Notes under the pieces: model-generated | What the model was told of the DNA's origin: nothing | Database searches by the model: none | What the model saw: the letters and a program-made list of their open reading frames with translations, nothing else | DNA from: Candidatus Dechloromonas phosphorivorans | GTDB taxonomy: Bacteria > Pseudomonadota > Gammaproteobacteria > Burkholderiales > Rhodocyclaceae | Direction of reading: 5' to 3' | Assembly (NCBI GenBank): GCA_016714975.1 | Contig: JADKBR010000001.1 | Coordinates: 372,001 to 436,000 of the forward strand | DNA length: 64,000 nucleotides | Position numbers and translations under genes: made by a program | In this document: one piece after another, positions 1-8,162 of the stretch | Layout: each line of letters opens with the position of its first letter | How positions within the stretch are numbered: the first letter of the stretch is position 1

Positions 1-332
1 GGCTGCAGCAATAACATCACCGCCGTGCTGTGCGGATCCTTTTCGTTCATGAAGCGCGACGCCTTGATCATCAGATGCGCCTCAAGCATGCTGTTTTCGA
101 GCATGATGCGCGCCATCTCCTCTCTCGGCGAAAAGGACTCAAGGCTGCTCCTTGCGGTATGGACGACCTGTTCGGCAGCCAGCACCCCGCCCGCATGCCC
201 ACCCATGCCATCGGCAACCACAGCTAGCGCCACCCCGCGTTGGCCCGGATGTGGAATGATCGCGACGCGATCTTGCTGTTCCTTGCGATCCCCCTGGTGC
301 TGCGCGGCACAGGCGTCGACTGTTATGGGCAT
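1..332 (-). CDS. PP2C-family Ser/Thr protein phosphatase, N-terminal part (runs off window)
   Basis: Reading the minus strand from an ATG at 332 gives an open frame to base 1 that starts MPITVDACAAQHQGDRKEQQ and contains VADGMGGHAGGVLA. The DGMGGH segment is the metal-binding signature of PP2C phosphatases, which remove phosphate from Ser/Thr of proteins using Mn or Mg. AAGGAGAGGCA before the ATG is a good ribosome binding site. About 110 N-terminal residues are visible; the rest lies outside the window. It may oppose a Hanks-type kinase, but the only kinase in the window is 57 kb away and the link is not shown here. Confidence 0.85.
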   Translation of the reverse strand, partial: MPITVDACAAQHQGDRKEQQDRVAIIPHPGQRGVALAVVADGMGGHAGGVLAAEQVVHTARSSLESFSPREEMARIMLENSMLEAHLMIKASRFMNEKDPHSTAVMLLLQ

Positions 333-422
333 TGCCTCTCCTTGACCGCCCAAAGACTAGCACGAATGGTCCACGTTCTCACCGTGACAAAACGCACGCT
401 TTGCCCACAAATGGCCGGACTG

Positions 423-1661
423 TCAGGTCAGCGCGTCGTCAACCAGCTCGATCCAGTGCCGGACTGGAAGAACGCTGCCCGCTTGCAGGTGCGAGAGGCA
501 GCCGATGTTGGCGGTCGCGATGGCCAGCGGCGAACCCGCCGTCAGCGCCGCCAGCTTGTTGTCGCGCAGACGCCTCGACAATTCCGGCTGGAGGAGCGAA
601 TAGGTGCCGGCCGAGCCACAGCACAGGTGCCCGTCGGCCACCGGAACCAGCTCATAGCCAGCCGCCGCCAGCAGCCCCTCGATGACGCCACGGATCTTCA
701 GCCCGTGTTGCAAGGTACAGGGCGAATGAAACGCCAGCTTGCCGCGCGCGCCGGCCGGCACTGCGAGCAACTCCAGCAGGCGCGGCCGTTCGGCGGCGAC
801 GACTTCCGCCGGATCACAACAGAGGGCGCTGATTCGCGCCGCCTTCTCGGCATAGGCAGGATTATCGGCGAGCACATGCCCGTAGTCCTTGATCTGCACA
901 CCACAGCCGGAGGCGGTGACGACGATCGCCTCGACCCCCGCCTCGACATGCCACCACCAGGCATCGATGTTGCGCCGCATGTCGTCCTTTGCCGCCTTCT
1001 GGTCATTGAGGTGGAAGCGCACGGCGCCACAACAGCCCGCCTTCCTCTCCTCGAACAACTTGATGCCCAGCCTGTCCAGCACACGTGCCGTCGCCACGTT
1101 GATGTTCGGGCCCAGCGCCGGCTGGACGCAGCCGGACAGCACCAGCATGCAGCGTCGATGGCCTACCGCCTCCGGCCACGGCTTCGCCGCTCCCTGGCTT
1201 TCCGGCGGCAATTTGTCGGCCAGCCCCGATGGCAGGAGCGGCCGCAGCAACTGGCCAAGCTTCACCGCCGGCCCGAAGATCCCGGGCCGTGGCAACACCG
1301 TGCGCAGCGCGCGGCGCATCAGTGCATCGCCGCCCTTGCGCGGCAGCTTCGTATCGACCACCTGGCGGCCGATGTCGAGCAGGTGGCTATACTTGACACC
1401 CGACGGGCAGGTCGTCTCGCACGAACGGCAGGTAAGGCAGCGGTCGAGGTGCAGGCGGGTCTTCTCGGTGACCGGCTTGCCTTCCAGCACCTGCTTGATC
1501 AGGTAGATACGCCCGCGCGGCCCATCGAGCTCGTCGCCGAGCAACTGGTAGGTCGGGCAGGTCGCCGTGCAGAAGCCGCAATGCACGCAACTGCGCAGGA
1601 TTGCCTCGGCCTCCCTGCCGGCCGGCGTGTCGCGGATGAAGTCGGCGAGTTTCGTATCCAT
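423..1661 (-). CDS. glcF: glycolate oxidase iron-sulfur subunit GlcF
   Basis: This 412-residue protein is the electron-transfer subunit of glycolate oxidase, which oxidises glycolate to glyoxylate at the inner face of the membrane. Two ferredoxin-type 4Fe-4S motifs are visible: C25, C28, C31, C35 and C75, C78, C81, C85. Two cysteine-rich CCG-type segments follow (KAGCCGAVRFH and HLCCGSAGTY). Length is normal for the family. Its ATG overlaps the glcE stop by one base (TGATG), so translation is probably coupled. It is the last gene of the hyi-glycerate kinase-glcDEF operon. Confidence 0.95.
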   Translation of the reverse strand: MDTKLADFIRDTPAGREAEAILRSCVHCGFCTATCPTYQLLGDELDGPRGRIYLIKQVLEGKPVTEKTRLHLDRCLTCRSCETTCPSGVKYSHLLDIGRQVVDTKLPRKGGDALMRRALRTVLPRPGIFGPAVKLGQLLRPLLPSGLADKLPPESQGAAKPWPEAVGHRRCMLVLSGCVQPALGPNINVATARVLDRLGIKLFEERKAGCCGAVRFHLNDQKAAKDDMRRNIDAWWWHVEAGVEAIVVTASGCGVQIKDYGHVLADNPAYAEKAARISALCCDPAEVVAAERPRLLELLAVPAGARGKLAFHSPCTLQHGLKIRGVIEGLLAAAGYELVPVADGHLCCGSAGTYSLLQPELSRRLRDNKLAALTAGSPLAIATANIGCLSHLQAGSVLPVRHWIELVDDALT

Positions 1662-2737
1662 CAGAACTCGGCGTACAGGCGACCGGGGTTGAGGATGCCG
1701 CGCGGGTCGAAGCTCTTCTTCAGGCGCCGGTGCAAGGCAAGCAGCGCCGGCGCCAGCGGCGCGAAAGCGCCCTCCAGGCAGCGCAGAGATTCGGGCGCGC
1801 GATAGAGCACGGCGTGACCACCGGCCCGGGCCGCGGCGCCACGCACCGCCTCATGCTCGCCAGCATACCAGCGCTGGCCGCCACCCCACTCGATGGCGCG
1901 CAGGCCATCGAGCCCCGGCGACGCCGCGGTCGTCGGCACGGCCAGGCGCCACAGGATCGCTCCGGCGAACGCCGGATGCGTTTGCTCGCGCACGGAAATC
2001 CAGTGTTTTTCTGGGTCGACCGCAACCGATCCCCCGAGTTTGCGGCAGGCCGCGTCGACTGCGGCGGCGGCGCCGGATAACCGCAGCCAGAGCTTCCCCT
2101 CGTGCCAGAACGACGCCGAAACCGGCAGCGGCTGGCCACCCCATTCGTTGAGCCGCCAGATCGCCTCGCCCTCGTCCACCGCAAAAACCAGCGTCCGTTC
2201 GGCAACCGGACGCGGCAGCACCTTCAGCGTCACCTCGGCGAGCACGCCGAGCGTGCCCATGCTGCCGGCGAGCAGGCGCGAGACATCATAGCCGGCGACG
2301 TTCTTCATGACCTGACCGCCGAAATCGAGCACCTGGCCGGTGCCGTCGATCAGTTTGACGCCCAGCACGAAGTCGCGCACGGCACCCGCCTGCTGCCGGC
2401 GCGGGCCGGACAACCCGGCGGCGACACAGCCGCCAACGGTCGCGCCGGAAAAATGCGGCGGCTCGAAAGCCAGCATCTGTCCCTTTTCGGCCAGGACGGC
2501 TTCGATCTCGGCAAGCGGCGTGCCACAGCGGGCGGTGATGTAAAGCTCGGTCGGCTCGTAGGCGACGATACCCTTGTAAACGCCAACATCCAGCACGTCG
2601 CCGGCCAGCATGCCGCCGTAGAAATCCTTGCTGCCGGCGCCCCGGATGCGCAGCGGCGTCTGGCTGCACCCCAGGGGGAATTGCCGCGCGGCATCGTGGG
2701 CGGCGCGAATGGCGGCAGCGATCTGGTCGAGCGTCAT
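1661..2737 (-). CDS. glcE: glycolate oxidase FAD-binding subunit GlcE
   Basis: The protein (358 aa from the ATG at 2737) is a shortened FAD-linked oxidase subunit of the GlcDEF complex. The N-terminal half carries an FAD_binding_4 fold with GATVGGCVAAGLSGPRR and the stretch DFGGQVMKNVAGYDVSRL typical of GlcE, and the C-terminus ends in FDPRGILNPGRLY. The frame is open further upstream, but the ATG at 2737 overlaps the glcD stop as TGATG and begins MTLDQIAAAI, where homology to the family should begin. It sits between glcD and glcF in the same operon. Confidence 0.93.
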   Translation of the reverse strand: MTLDQIAAAIRAAHDAARQFPLGCSQTPLRIRGAGSKDFYGGMLAGDVLDVGVYKGIVAYEPTELYITARCGTPLAEIEAVLAEKGQMLAFEPPHFSGATVGGCVAAGLSGPRRQQAGAVRDFVLGVKLIDGTGQVLDFGGQVMKNVAGYDVSRLLAGSMGTLGVLAEVTLKVLPRPVAERTLVFAVDEGEAIWRLNEWGGQPLPVSASFWHEGKLWLRLSGAAAAVDAACRKLGGSVAVDPEKHWISVREQTHPAFAGAILWRLAVPTTAASPGLDGLRAIEWGGGQRWYAGEHEAVRGAAARAGGHAVLYRAPESLRCLEGAFAPLAPALLALHRRLKKSFDPRGILNPGRLYAEF

Positions 2738-4218
2738 CAGAAGCGCTCCAGTTCGGGAAACTTCACGTCGCCATGATGGACGTGCATGCGCCCGTATTCG
2801 GCGCAGCGGTGCAGGCTGGGCACCGCCTTGCCGGGGTTGAGCAGGCCGCTTTCGTCGAAGGCCGCCTTGATGCGGCGGAAGGCTTCCAGCTCCGGCGTCT
2901 TGTATTGCACGCACATCTGGTTGATCTTCTCGATGCCGACGCCGTGCTCGCCGGTGATCGAGCCGCCGAGCGCCACCGAGAGTTCGAGAATTTCGGCGCC
3001 GAAGGCTTCAGCGTTCGTCCATTCGCCGGGTTTGGCGGCGTCGTACATGATCAATGGATGCAGGTTGCCGTCGCCGGCATGGAAGACGTTGGCGCAGCGC
3101 AGGTCGTACTTCTTTTCCATGTCGGCGATGGCCGACAGCATCTCGGCCAGCCGCTTGCGCGGAATGGTGCCGTCCATGCAGTAATAATCCGGCGTGATGC
3201 GCCCGACCGCCGGAAAAGCCGCCTTGCGCCCGGCCCAGAAACGCAGGCGCTCGGCTTCGGACTGCGAAACGCGGATTTCGCGGGCGCCGGCGGCGGTCAG
3301 CACCCCGGTGACGCGGGCGATTTCCTCGGCCACTTCTTCCGGCGTGCCATCGGACTCGCAGAGCAGGATGGCCGCCGCATCGAGATCGTAGCCCGCCTTG
3401 ACATAAGGCTCGACGGCGGCGGTCGCCGGCTTGTCCATCATCTCCAGCCCGGCCGGAATGATGCCGGCGGCAATGATCGCCGCCACCGCGTCGCCGGCCC
3501 GGGCAACATCGTCGAACGAGGCCATCACCACCTGCGCCAGTTCCGGCTTCGGCACCAGTTTGACCGTGACTTCGGTGACGACGCCGAGCATGCCCTCGGA
3601 GCCAATGAGCAGCGCCAACAGGTCGTAGCCCGGCGCATCCGGAGCTTCGGAGCCGATCTCGAATACCTCGCCCTCGATGCTGACGACGCGGATACGCAGC
3701 ACGTTATGGACGGTCAGCCCGTATTTCAGGCAATGGACGCCGCCCGAGTTCTCGGCGACGTTGCCGCCCAGCGTGCAGGCGATCTGCGACGACGGGTCGG
3801 GCGCGTAGTAGAGGCCGTGCGGCGCGGCGGCTTCGGATACCGCGAGATTGCGCACCCCCGGCTGGACGACGGCGATGCGGGCGCTGCGGTCGACTCGCAG
3901 AATCTTGTTCAAACGGGCCAGCGACAGCACGACCCCCTGGGCATGCGGCATCGCGCCGCCCGACAGCCCCGTGCCGGCGCCGCGCGCGACGACCGGCACG
4001 CCAAGCAGGTGGCAGGTACGCAACACGTCGATGACCTGGCCTTCGCTTTCCGGGAGGCAGACGGCCAGCGGCAGTTCGCGGTAGGCGGTGAGGCCGTCGC
4101 ACTCGTAGGGGCGTAGATCCTCTTCGTCGACCAGCAGGCAATGTGCTGGCAGAATCGTCTTCAGCCGCGCCACAAGGACGGCGCGATCGGTGGCGAAGGC
4201 GGGTTCGGGGGTCGTCAT
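2737..4218 (-). CDS. glcD: glycolate oxidase catalytic subunit GlcD
   Basis: This 493-residue FAD-linked oxidase is the catalytic subunit that converts glycolate (or D-lactate) to the 2-oxo acid. The N-terminal FAD-binding domain shows VARGAGTGLSGGAMP near residues 77-91 and the C-terminal FAD-oxidase domain shows the conserved GEHGVGIEK and LLNPGKA. The length is that expected for GlcD. It lies 4 bases downstream of the glycerate kinase gene and overlaps glcE by one base. A D-lactate dehydrogenase role is possible from sequence alone, but the adjacent glcE and glcF make glycolate the likely substrate. Confidence 0.95.
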   Translation of the reverse strand: MTTPEPAFATDRAVLVARLKTILPAHCLLVDEEDLRPYECDGLTAYRELPLAVCLPESEGQVIDVLRTCHLLGVPVVARGAGTGLSGGAMPHAQGVVLSLARLNKILRVDRSARIAVVQPGVRNLAVSEAAAPHGLYYAPDPSSQIACTLGGNVAENSGGVHCLKYGLTVHNVLRIRVVSIEGEVFEIGSEAPDAPGYDLLALLIGSEGMLGVVTEVTVKLVPKPELAQVVMASFDDVARAGDAVAAIIAAGIIPAGLEMMDKPATAAVEPYVKAGYDLDAAAILLCESDGTPEEVAEEIARVTGVLTAAGAREIRVSQSEAERLRFWAGRKAAFPAVGRITPDYYCMDGTIPRKRLAEMLSAIADMEKKYDLRCANVFHAGDGNLHPLIMYDAAKPGEWTNAEAFGAEILELSVALGGSITGEHGVGIEKINQMCVQYKTPELEAFRRIKAAFDESGLLNPGKAVPSLHRCAEYGRMHVHHGDVKFPELERF

Positions 4219-4222
4219 CGGC

Positions 4223-5485
4223 TCATTCTAACCCCACCAGCAGGGCGCGGAAATCGTTGACGTTGGTCCGCGTCGGCCCGGTCACCAGCAGGTCGTCGAG
4301 CGCAGCGAAAAAACCCCAGGCATCGTTGCCCGCCAGTCGCTGGCGCGGATCGACGCCGAGCGCCCGGGCACGCGCCAGCGTATCCGGCCCGACGAAGGCG
4401 CCGGCATTGTCCTCGGAGCCATCGATGCCGTCGGTGTCGGCCGCCAGCGCGTGAATGCCCGGCGCGCCGTCGAGCGCCAGCGCCAGGCCGAGCAGGAATT
4501 CCGTATTGCGCCCGCCGCGCCCCTCGCCCTTCAAGGTCACCGTCGTTTCGCCGCCCGACAGCAGCACGCACGGCTTCTTTGCCGGAAATCCGTGTCGACC
4601 GCAACTGACCGCCATGCCGGCCAGCGCCTTGCCGACTTCGCGCGCCTCGCCTTCGATGGCATCGCCGAGGATCAGCGGCGTGACACCGAGCCGGCTTGCT
4701 TCGGCCGCCGCCGCTTCGAGCATCTGGCGGGGGCTGCCCACCAGGCGGAACTCACTTTTCGCCAGTCGCGGATCACCCGGCTTCGGCGTTTCCAGCTCGC
4801 CGGAAAGCAGCCGTGCGCGCAGCGCATCCGGGATGGCTATGCCGTGGAAATCGAGCACTTTGAGGGCGTCGACCGCCGTCGTCGGGTCAGCGACCGTGGG
4901 GCCGGAAGCGATGACCGCCGGGTCGTCGCCCGGCACATCGGAAATTGCCAGCGTCAGGATCTGCGCCGGCCATGCCGCGGCGGCCAGCCGGCCGCCCTTG
5001 ATCGCCGACAGGTGTTTGCGCACGCAGTTCATCTCGCCGATGCTCGCCCCCGACCTGAGCAATGCCTTTGTGATTGTGCGCTTTTCGGCCAGCGTAATGC
5101 CGGCTGCCGGCGCCGCGAGCAGTGCCGAACCGCCACCGGAAATCAGCGCCAAGACCCGGTCTGTCGCGGTCAACCCGGAAATCTTGCCCAAAATGCGCGC
5201 CGCCGCCGCTTCGCCCGCCGCATCCGGCACCGGGTGCGCCGCCTCGACAATCTCGACGCGCTGGCAAGGTACGCCGTGGCCGTAGCGCGTCACCACCAGC
5301 CCGTCGAGCGGCCCCGACCAGTGCTCCTCGACCGCCCGCGCCATCGCCGCCGAGGCCTTGCCGGCGCCGATCACGATCAGCCGCCCGCCATCGTCCGGCG
5401 GCAAATGCGGCGGCACGCACAGCGCCGGATCGGCCGCCGCGATGGCGGCGTCGAACAGGCGGCGGAGAATCTCGCGCGGGTTCAT
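4223..5485 (-). CDS. glycerate kinase, MOFRL/GckA-TtuD family
   Basis: The 420-residue protein belongs to the glycerate 2-kinase family that phosphorylates D-glycerate with ATP. Visible features are LIVIGAGKASAAMARA near residues 36-51, ALISGGGSALLAAP, a Rossmann-like segment LTLAISDVPGDDPAVIASGP, and the MOFRL C-terminal domain with LLSGGETTVTLKGEGRGGRN and ALAADTDGIDGSEDNAGAF. It overlaps the upstream hyi gene by 4 bases (ATGA) and precedes glcD. Together with Hyi it would route C3 acids formed from glyoxylate towards central metabolism. Related proteins are also called hydroxypyruvate reductase TtuD in older annotation; the kinase assignment is preferred. Confidence 0.9.
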   Translation of the reverse strand: MNPREILRRLFDAAIAAADPALCVPPHLPPDDGGRLIVIGAGKASAAMARAVEEHWSGPLDGLVVTRYGHGVPCQRVEIVEAAHPVPDAAGEAAAARILGKISGLTATDRVLALISGGGSALLAAPAAGITLAEKRTITKALLRSGASIGEMNCVRKHLSAIKGGRLAAAAWPAQILTLAISDVPGDDPAVIASGPTVADPTTAVDALKVLDFHGIAIPDALRARLLSGELETPKPGDPRLAKSEFRLVGSPRQMLEAAAAEASRLGVTPLILGDAIEGEAREVGKALAGMAVSCGRHGFPAKKPCVLLSGGETTVTLKGEGRGGRNTEFLLGLALALDGAPGIHALAADTDGIDGSEDNAGAFVGPDTLARARALGVDPRQRLAGNDAWGFFAALDDLLVTGPTRTNVNDFRALLVGLE

Positions 5486-6255
5486 TTGGGCAGCCAGCCA
5501 AGGCCCGCCTCGGTCGTCGTCAGCGGTTTGTATTCACAACCGACCCAGCCGTCGTAGCCAAGCCGGTCGAGCAGGCCGAACACGAAGGGGTAATTGATCT
5601 CGCCGCTGCCCGGTTCGTGGCGGCCGGGGTTGTCGGCAATCTGAACATGGCCTATGCGGTGGATGTTGGCTTCCAGCGTGCGCGCCAGATCGCCGGCGAT
5701 GATCTGCGCGTGGTAGATGTCGTACTGCAGCTTGACATTGCTGCGGTCGACCGCCTCCAGCAGGCGAAAACCCTTGGCCACGTCGTCCAGCCAGTAGCCG
5801 GGCATGTCAACGCGACTGTTGATTGGCTCAATCATTACCGTCACCCCGACGGTCGCCAGGCGGTCGGCGGCGAAGCGCAGATTGGCGACGAACGCTTCCG
5901 TCAGTTCGGCTTCGCTGGCCCCGGCCGGACGCAGGCCGGCCATGCAATGCAGCCGCCTGCAATCGAGCGCAACCGCGTAACCCAGCGCCTGCTCGACGCT
6001 CTCGGCGAACTCGCCCTGACGATGCGGCAGGCAGGCCAGGCCGCGCTCACCGGCCGCCCAGTCGCCCGCCGAGAGGTTGAACAGCACCTGCTCGAGATCG
6101 TTGGCGCGCAGCCAGTCGGCGATGTCGGAGGCCGGATATTCATAGGGGAAAAGGTACTCGACGCCCGTGAACCCTGCCGCTGTCGCCCGGGCAAACCGCT
6201 CGCAGAACGGTACATCGGTGAACAGGAGACTCAGGTTGGCGGCAAACTTTGGCAT
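5482..6255 (-). CDS. hyi: hydroxypyruvate isomerase family protein
   Basis: This 257-residue TIM-barrel protein matches hydroxypyruvate isomerase, which interconverts hydroxypyruvate and tartronate semialdehyde. Metal-ligand glutamate contexts are visible as VMIEPINSR and GYDGWVGCEYKPL, with DIYHAQIIAGDL between them. It starts the operon: the ATG at 6255 faces the adenosyltransferase gene across a short divergent intergenic region. A related assignment is the 2-oxo-tetronate isomerase OtnI; the glycolate and glycerate neighbours favour Hyi. The usual partners glyoxylate carboligase and tartronate semialdehyde reductase are not in this window. Confidence 0.85.
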   Translation of the reverse strand: MPKFAANLSLLFTDVPFCERFARATAAGFTGVEYLFPYEYPASDIADWLRANDLEQVLFNLSAGDWAAGERGLACLPHRQGEFAESVEQALGYAVALDCRRLHCMAGLRPAGASEAELTEAFVANLRFAADRLATVGVTVMIEPINSRVDMPGYWLDDVAKGFRLLEAVDRSNVKLQYDIYHAQIIAGDLARTLEANIHRIGHVQIADNPGRHEPGSGEINYPFVFGLLDRLGYDGWVGCEYKPLTTTEAGLGWLPK

Positions 6256-6287
6256 GTGAACGGCAGTCTATAGCTCGGTCCGGTCAG

Positions 6288-6293
6288 TATAAT
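6288..6293 (+). promoter_or_regulatory. candidate -10 element for the adenosyltransferase gene
   Basis: A perfect TATAAT lies 35 bases before the GTG start at 6329, in the 73-base divergent space between hyi and the adenosyltransferase gene. No convincing -35 hexamer stands at the right distance. The region is too short to hold a cobalamin riboswitch. Confidence 0.4.
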
Positions 6294-6328
6294 CCCACTC
6301 TGCCTACGGGTGCAAGGAGAAGAACACA

Positions 6329-6919
6329 GTGAGCACAACAGACAACGAGTACGGCGCCGAACGCAAGGGCAACCGCCTGTCGAAGATCGTCACCCGCACC
6401 GGCGATGCCGGCACCACCGGCCTTGGCGACGGCAGCCGCATCACCAAGGACAGCCTGCGCATCGACGCCATGGGCGAGGTCGACGAGCTGAACTCCGGCC
6501 TCGGCGTGCTGCTCTGCGAAGACCTCCCGCATTCGGTGCAGGTCGCGCTGCTCGACATCCAGAACGACCTCTTCGACCTCGGCGGCGAACTCTGCCTGCC
6601 GGGCATGGAGGTCATGAAAGATGTGCAGGTCAACCGTCTCGAAGGGTTGGCCGCGGAATTCAACGCCAACCTGCCGATGCTCAAGGAATTCATCCTGCCC
6701 GGCGGCACCCGCGCCGCCGCGCTGGCGCACCTCAGCCGCACCGTCTGCCGCCGCGCCGAGCGCGCCATGGTCCGGCTGCACAGCGCCGAGCCTGTCTCGG
6801 ACGCCGCCCGCCGCTACATCAACCGCCTCTCCGACCTGCTGTTCATCCTCGGCCGCGTCCTCAACCGCGCCGGCGGCCGCGGCGACGTGCTGTGGCAGAA
6901 AGGCAAGACCGCCGCGTGA
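6329..6919 (+). CDS. cob(I)yrinic acid a,c-diamide adenosyltransferase, PduO type
   Basis: The 196-residue protein transfers the adenosyl group of ATP to cob(I)alamin to make coenzyme B12. The N-terminal nucleotide-binding segment TRTGDAGTTGLGDGSR and the conserved helices MGEVDELNS, CRRAERAMVRL and INRLSDLLFILGR are the PduO-type hallmarks. It starts with GTG at 6329 behind AAGGAGAAG. Its last bases overlap the GTG of the DUF1330 gene (GTGA), so the two are probably co-translated. It could serve a B12-dependent mutase elsewhere in the genome. Confidence 0.93.
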   Translation: MSTTDNEYGAERKGNRLSKIVTRTGDAGTTGLGDGSRITKDSLRIDAMGEVDELNSGLGVLLCEDLPHSVQVALLDIQNDLFDLGGELCLPGMEVMKDVQVNRLEGLAAEFNANLPMLKEFILPGGTRAAALAHLSRTVCRRAERAMVRLHSAEPVSDAARRYINRLSDLLFILGRVLNRAGGRGDVLWQKGKTAA

Positions 6920-7200
6920 GCGCCTGCGTCATCGGCCACATCACGGTCAGGGACGAAGAAAAATGGGCGCTATACCGCGCCCAGGTGCCGGCAACGCTCG
7001 CCCCGTGGGGCGCCGAACTGCTGTTTCGCGGCAAGGTCGATTCGGTTCTTGCGGGCAGCCATCCGCACTCCGACACGGTCGTCATCCGTTTTCCCGATGC
7101 CGCGGCGGTCGCCGGCTGGTACCGGTCGGCTGCCTACCAGGCGCTGATCCCGCTGCGCGAGCAGGCCGCCGAAGTCGTCCTGATCAGTTCCGCCGACTGA
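6916..7200 (+). CDS. DUF1330 domain protein
   Basis: A 94-residue reading frame begins with GTG at 6916 inside the end of the adenosyltransferase gene and continues CVIGHITVRDEEKWALYR ... DTVVIRFPDAAAVAGWYRS. This pattern is that of DUF1330, a small ferredoxin-like alpha/beta barrel domain of unknown function related to the antibiotic-biosynthesis monooxygenase superfamily. The start is inferred from the 4-base GTGA overlap and from where the domain begins. No catalytic residue can be assigned. Confidence 0.8.
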   Translation: MSACVIGHITVRDEEKWALYRAQVPATLAPWGAELLFRGKVDSVLAGSHPHSDTVVIRFPDAAAVAGWYRSAAYQALIPLREQAAEVVLISSAD

Positions 7201-7278
7201 AGCGGGGTTTAGGCGGCAAGACCTACCCAAGTCATGGCCGGGGCGGGTAAGCTTGAACCGACTCTTTCGGAGCAGACC

Positions 7279-8100
7279 ATGAACCAGCCTAGCCTGTCCA
7301 CCATCTCCCTAAACCTCGAACAGGGCGTCGCCGAAGTCCGCCTCGACCGGCCGGACAAGTCGAACGCGATGACCGACGCAATGTGGCTGGAAATCCGCCA
7401 GGCCTTCGCGTGGGTTGACGCGACCCCCGAAGTCCGGGTCGCGATCCTCGCCGGCGAAGGCAGGAATTTCTGCGCCGGGATCGATCTCGCCCTGCTTGCC
7501 GACATCCAGCGCCGCACCGCCCACCCCGACGGCGCCCGCAGTCGTGAAGCGCTGCGCCGCCTGATCCTCGACATGCAGGACTGCCTGACCAGCGTCGAGC
7601 GCTGCCGCAAGCCGGTGCTCGCCGCCATCCAGGGCGCCTGCATCGGCGGCGCAATCGATCTCGTCACCTGTTGCGACATGCGCTATGCCGCCGCCGATGC
7701 CGTGTTTTCGGTGCGCGAGATCGACGTCGGCCTGGTTGCCGACGTCGGCACCCTGCAGCGCCTGCCGCGCCTGATCCCCGAAGGGATCGCCCGCGAACTG
7801 GCGTTCACCGGGCGCAACTTCCTCGCCGACGAGGCCGAGCGGACTGGCCTGATCAACCGCGTTTTTGCCTCCCCGGAGGCGTTGACCGCAGCCGTCCGCG
7901 AACTGGCGCAAGCCATCGCCGCCAAGTCACCGCTGGCCACGCGCGGCATCAAGGAAGTCATGAATTACAGCCGCGACCATTCGGTTGCCGAAGGCCTCAA
8001 CTTCGTCGCCGCCTGGAACGCCTCGATGCTGCTTTCCGCCGACCTCAACGAAGCGATCACCGCCCAGCGCGAAAAGCGCCCGCCCCGTTTCGCCGACTGA
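7279..8100 (+). CDS. enoyl-CoA hydratase/isomerase family, probable delta3,5-delta2,4-dienoyl-CoA isomerase
   Basis: The 273-residue crotonase-fold protein has the oxyanion-hole segments GRNFCAGIDLALL and QGACIGGAIDLVTCCDMRYA. The active-site region EIDVGLVADVGTLQRLP keeps the acidic residues and DVGTLQRLP wording typical of dienoyl-CoA isomerases (ECH1-like) rather than ordinary hydratases. Such enzymes shift double bonds so that unsaturated fatty acids can pass through beta-oxidation. ATG at 7279 with GGAG upstream is preferred over an in-frame ATG 45 bases earlier, because the domain begins soon after. The acyl-CoA dehydrogenase gene follows 62 bases later. Confidence 0.85.
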   Translation: MNQPSLSTISLNLEQGVAEVRLDRPDKSNAMTDAMWLEIRQAFAWVDATPEVRVAILAGEGRNFCAGIDLALLADIQRRTAHPDGARSREALRRLILDMQDCLTSVERCRKPVLAAIQGACIGGAIDLVTCCDMRYAAADAVFSVREIDVGLVADVGTLQRLPRLIPEGIARELAFTGRNFLADEAERTGLINRVFASPEALTAAVRELAQAIAAKSPLATRGIKEVMNYSRDHSVAEGLNFVAAWNASMLLSADLNEAITAQREKRPPRFAD

Positions 8101-8162
8101 TTTTCCGTCCTGCCGCTTCCATCACCCGTTTGGCCCATCCGCCACCAGCAATGGAGTAACAC

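Noticed and set aside
6256..6328. Cobalamin riboswitch before the adenosyltransferase gene
   Set aside because: The divergent space is only 73 bases, too short for the element, and no B12-box-like sequence is seen.
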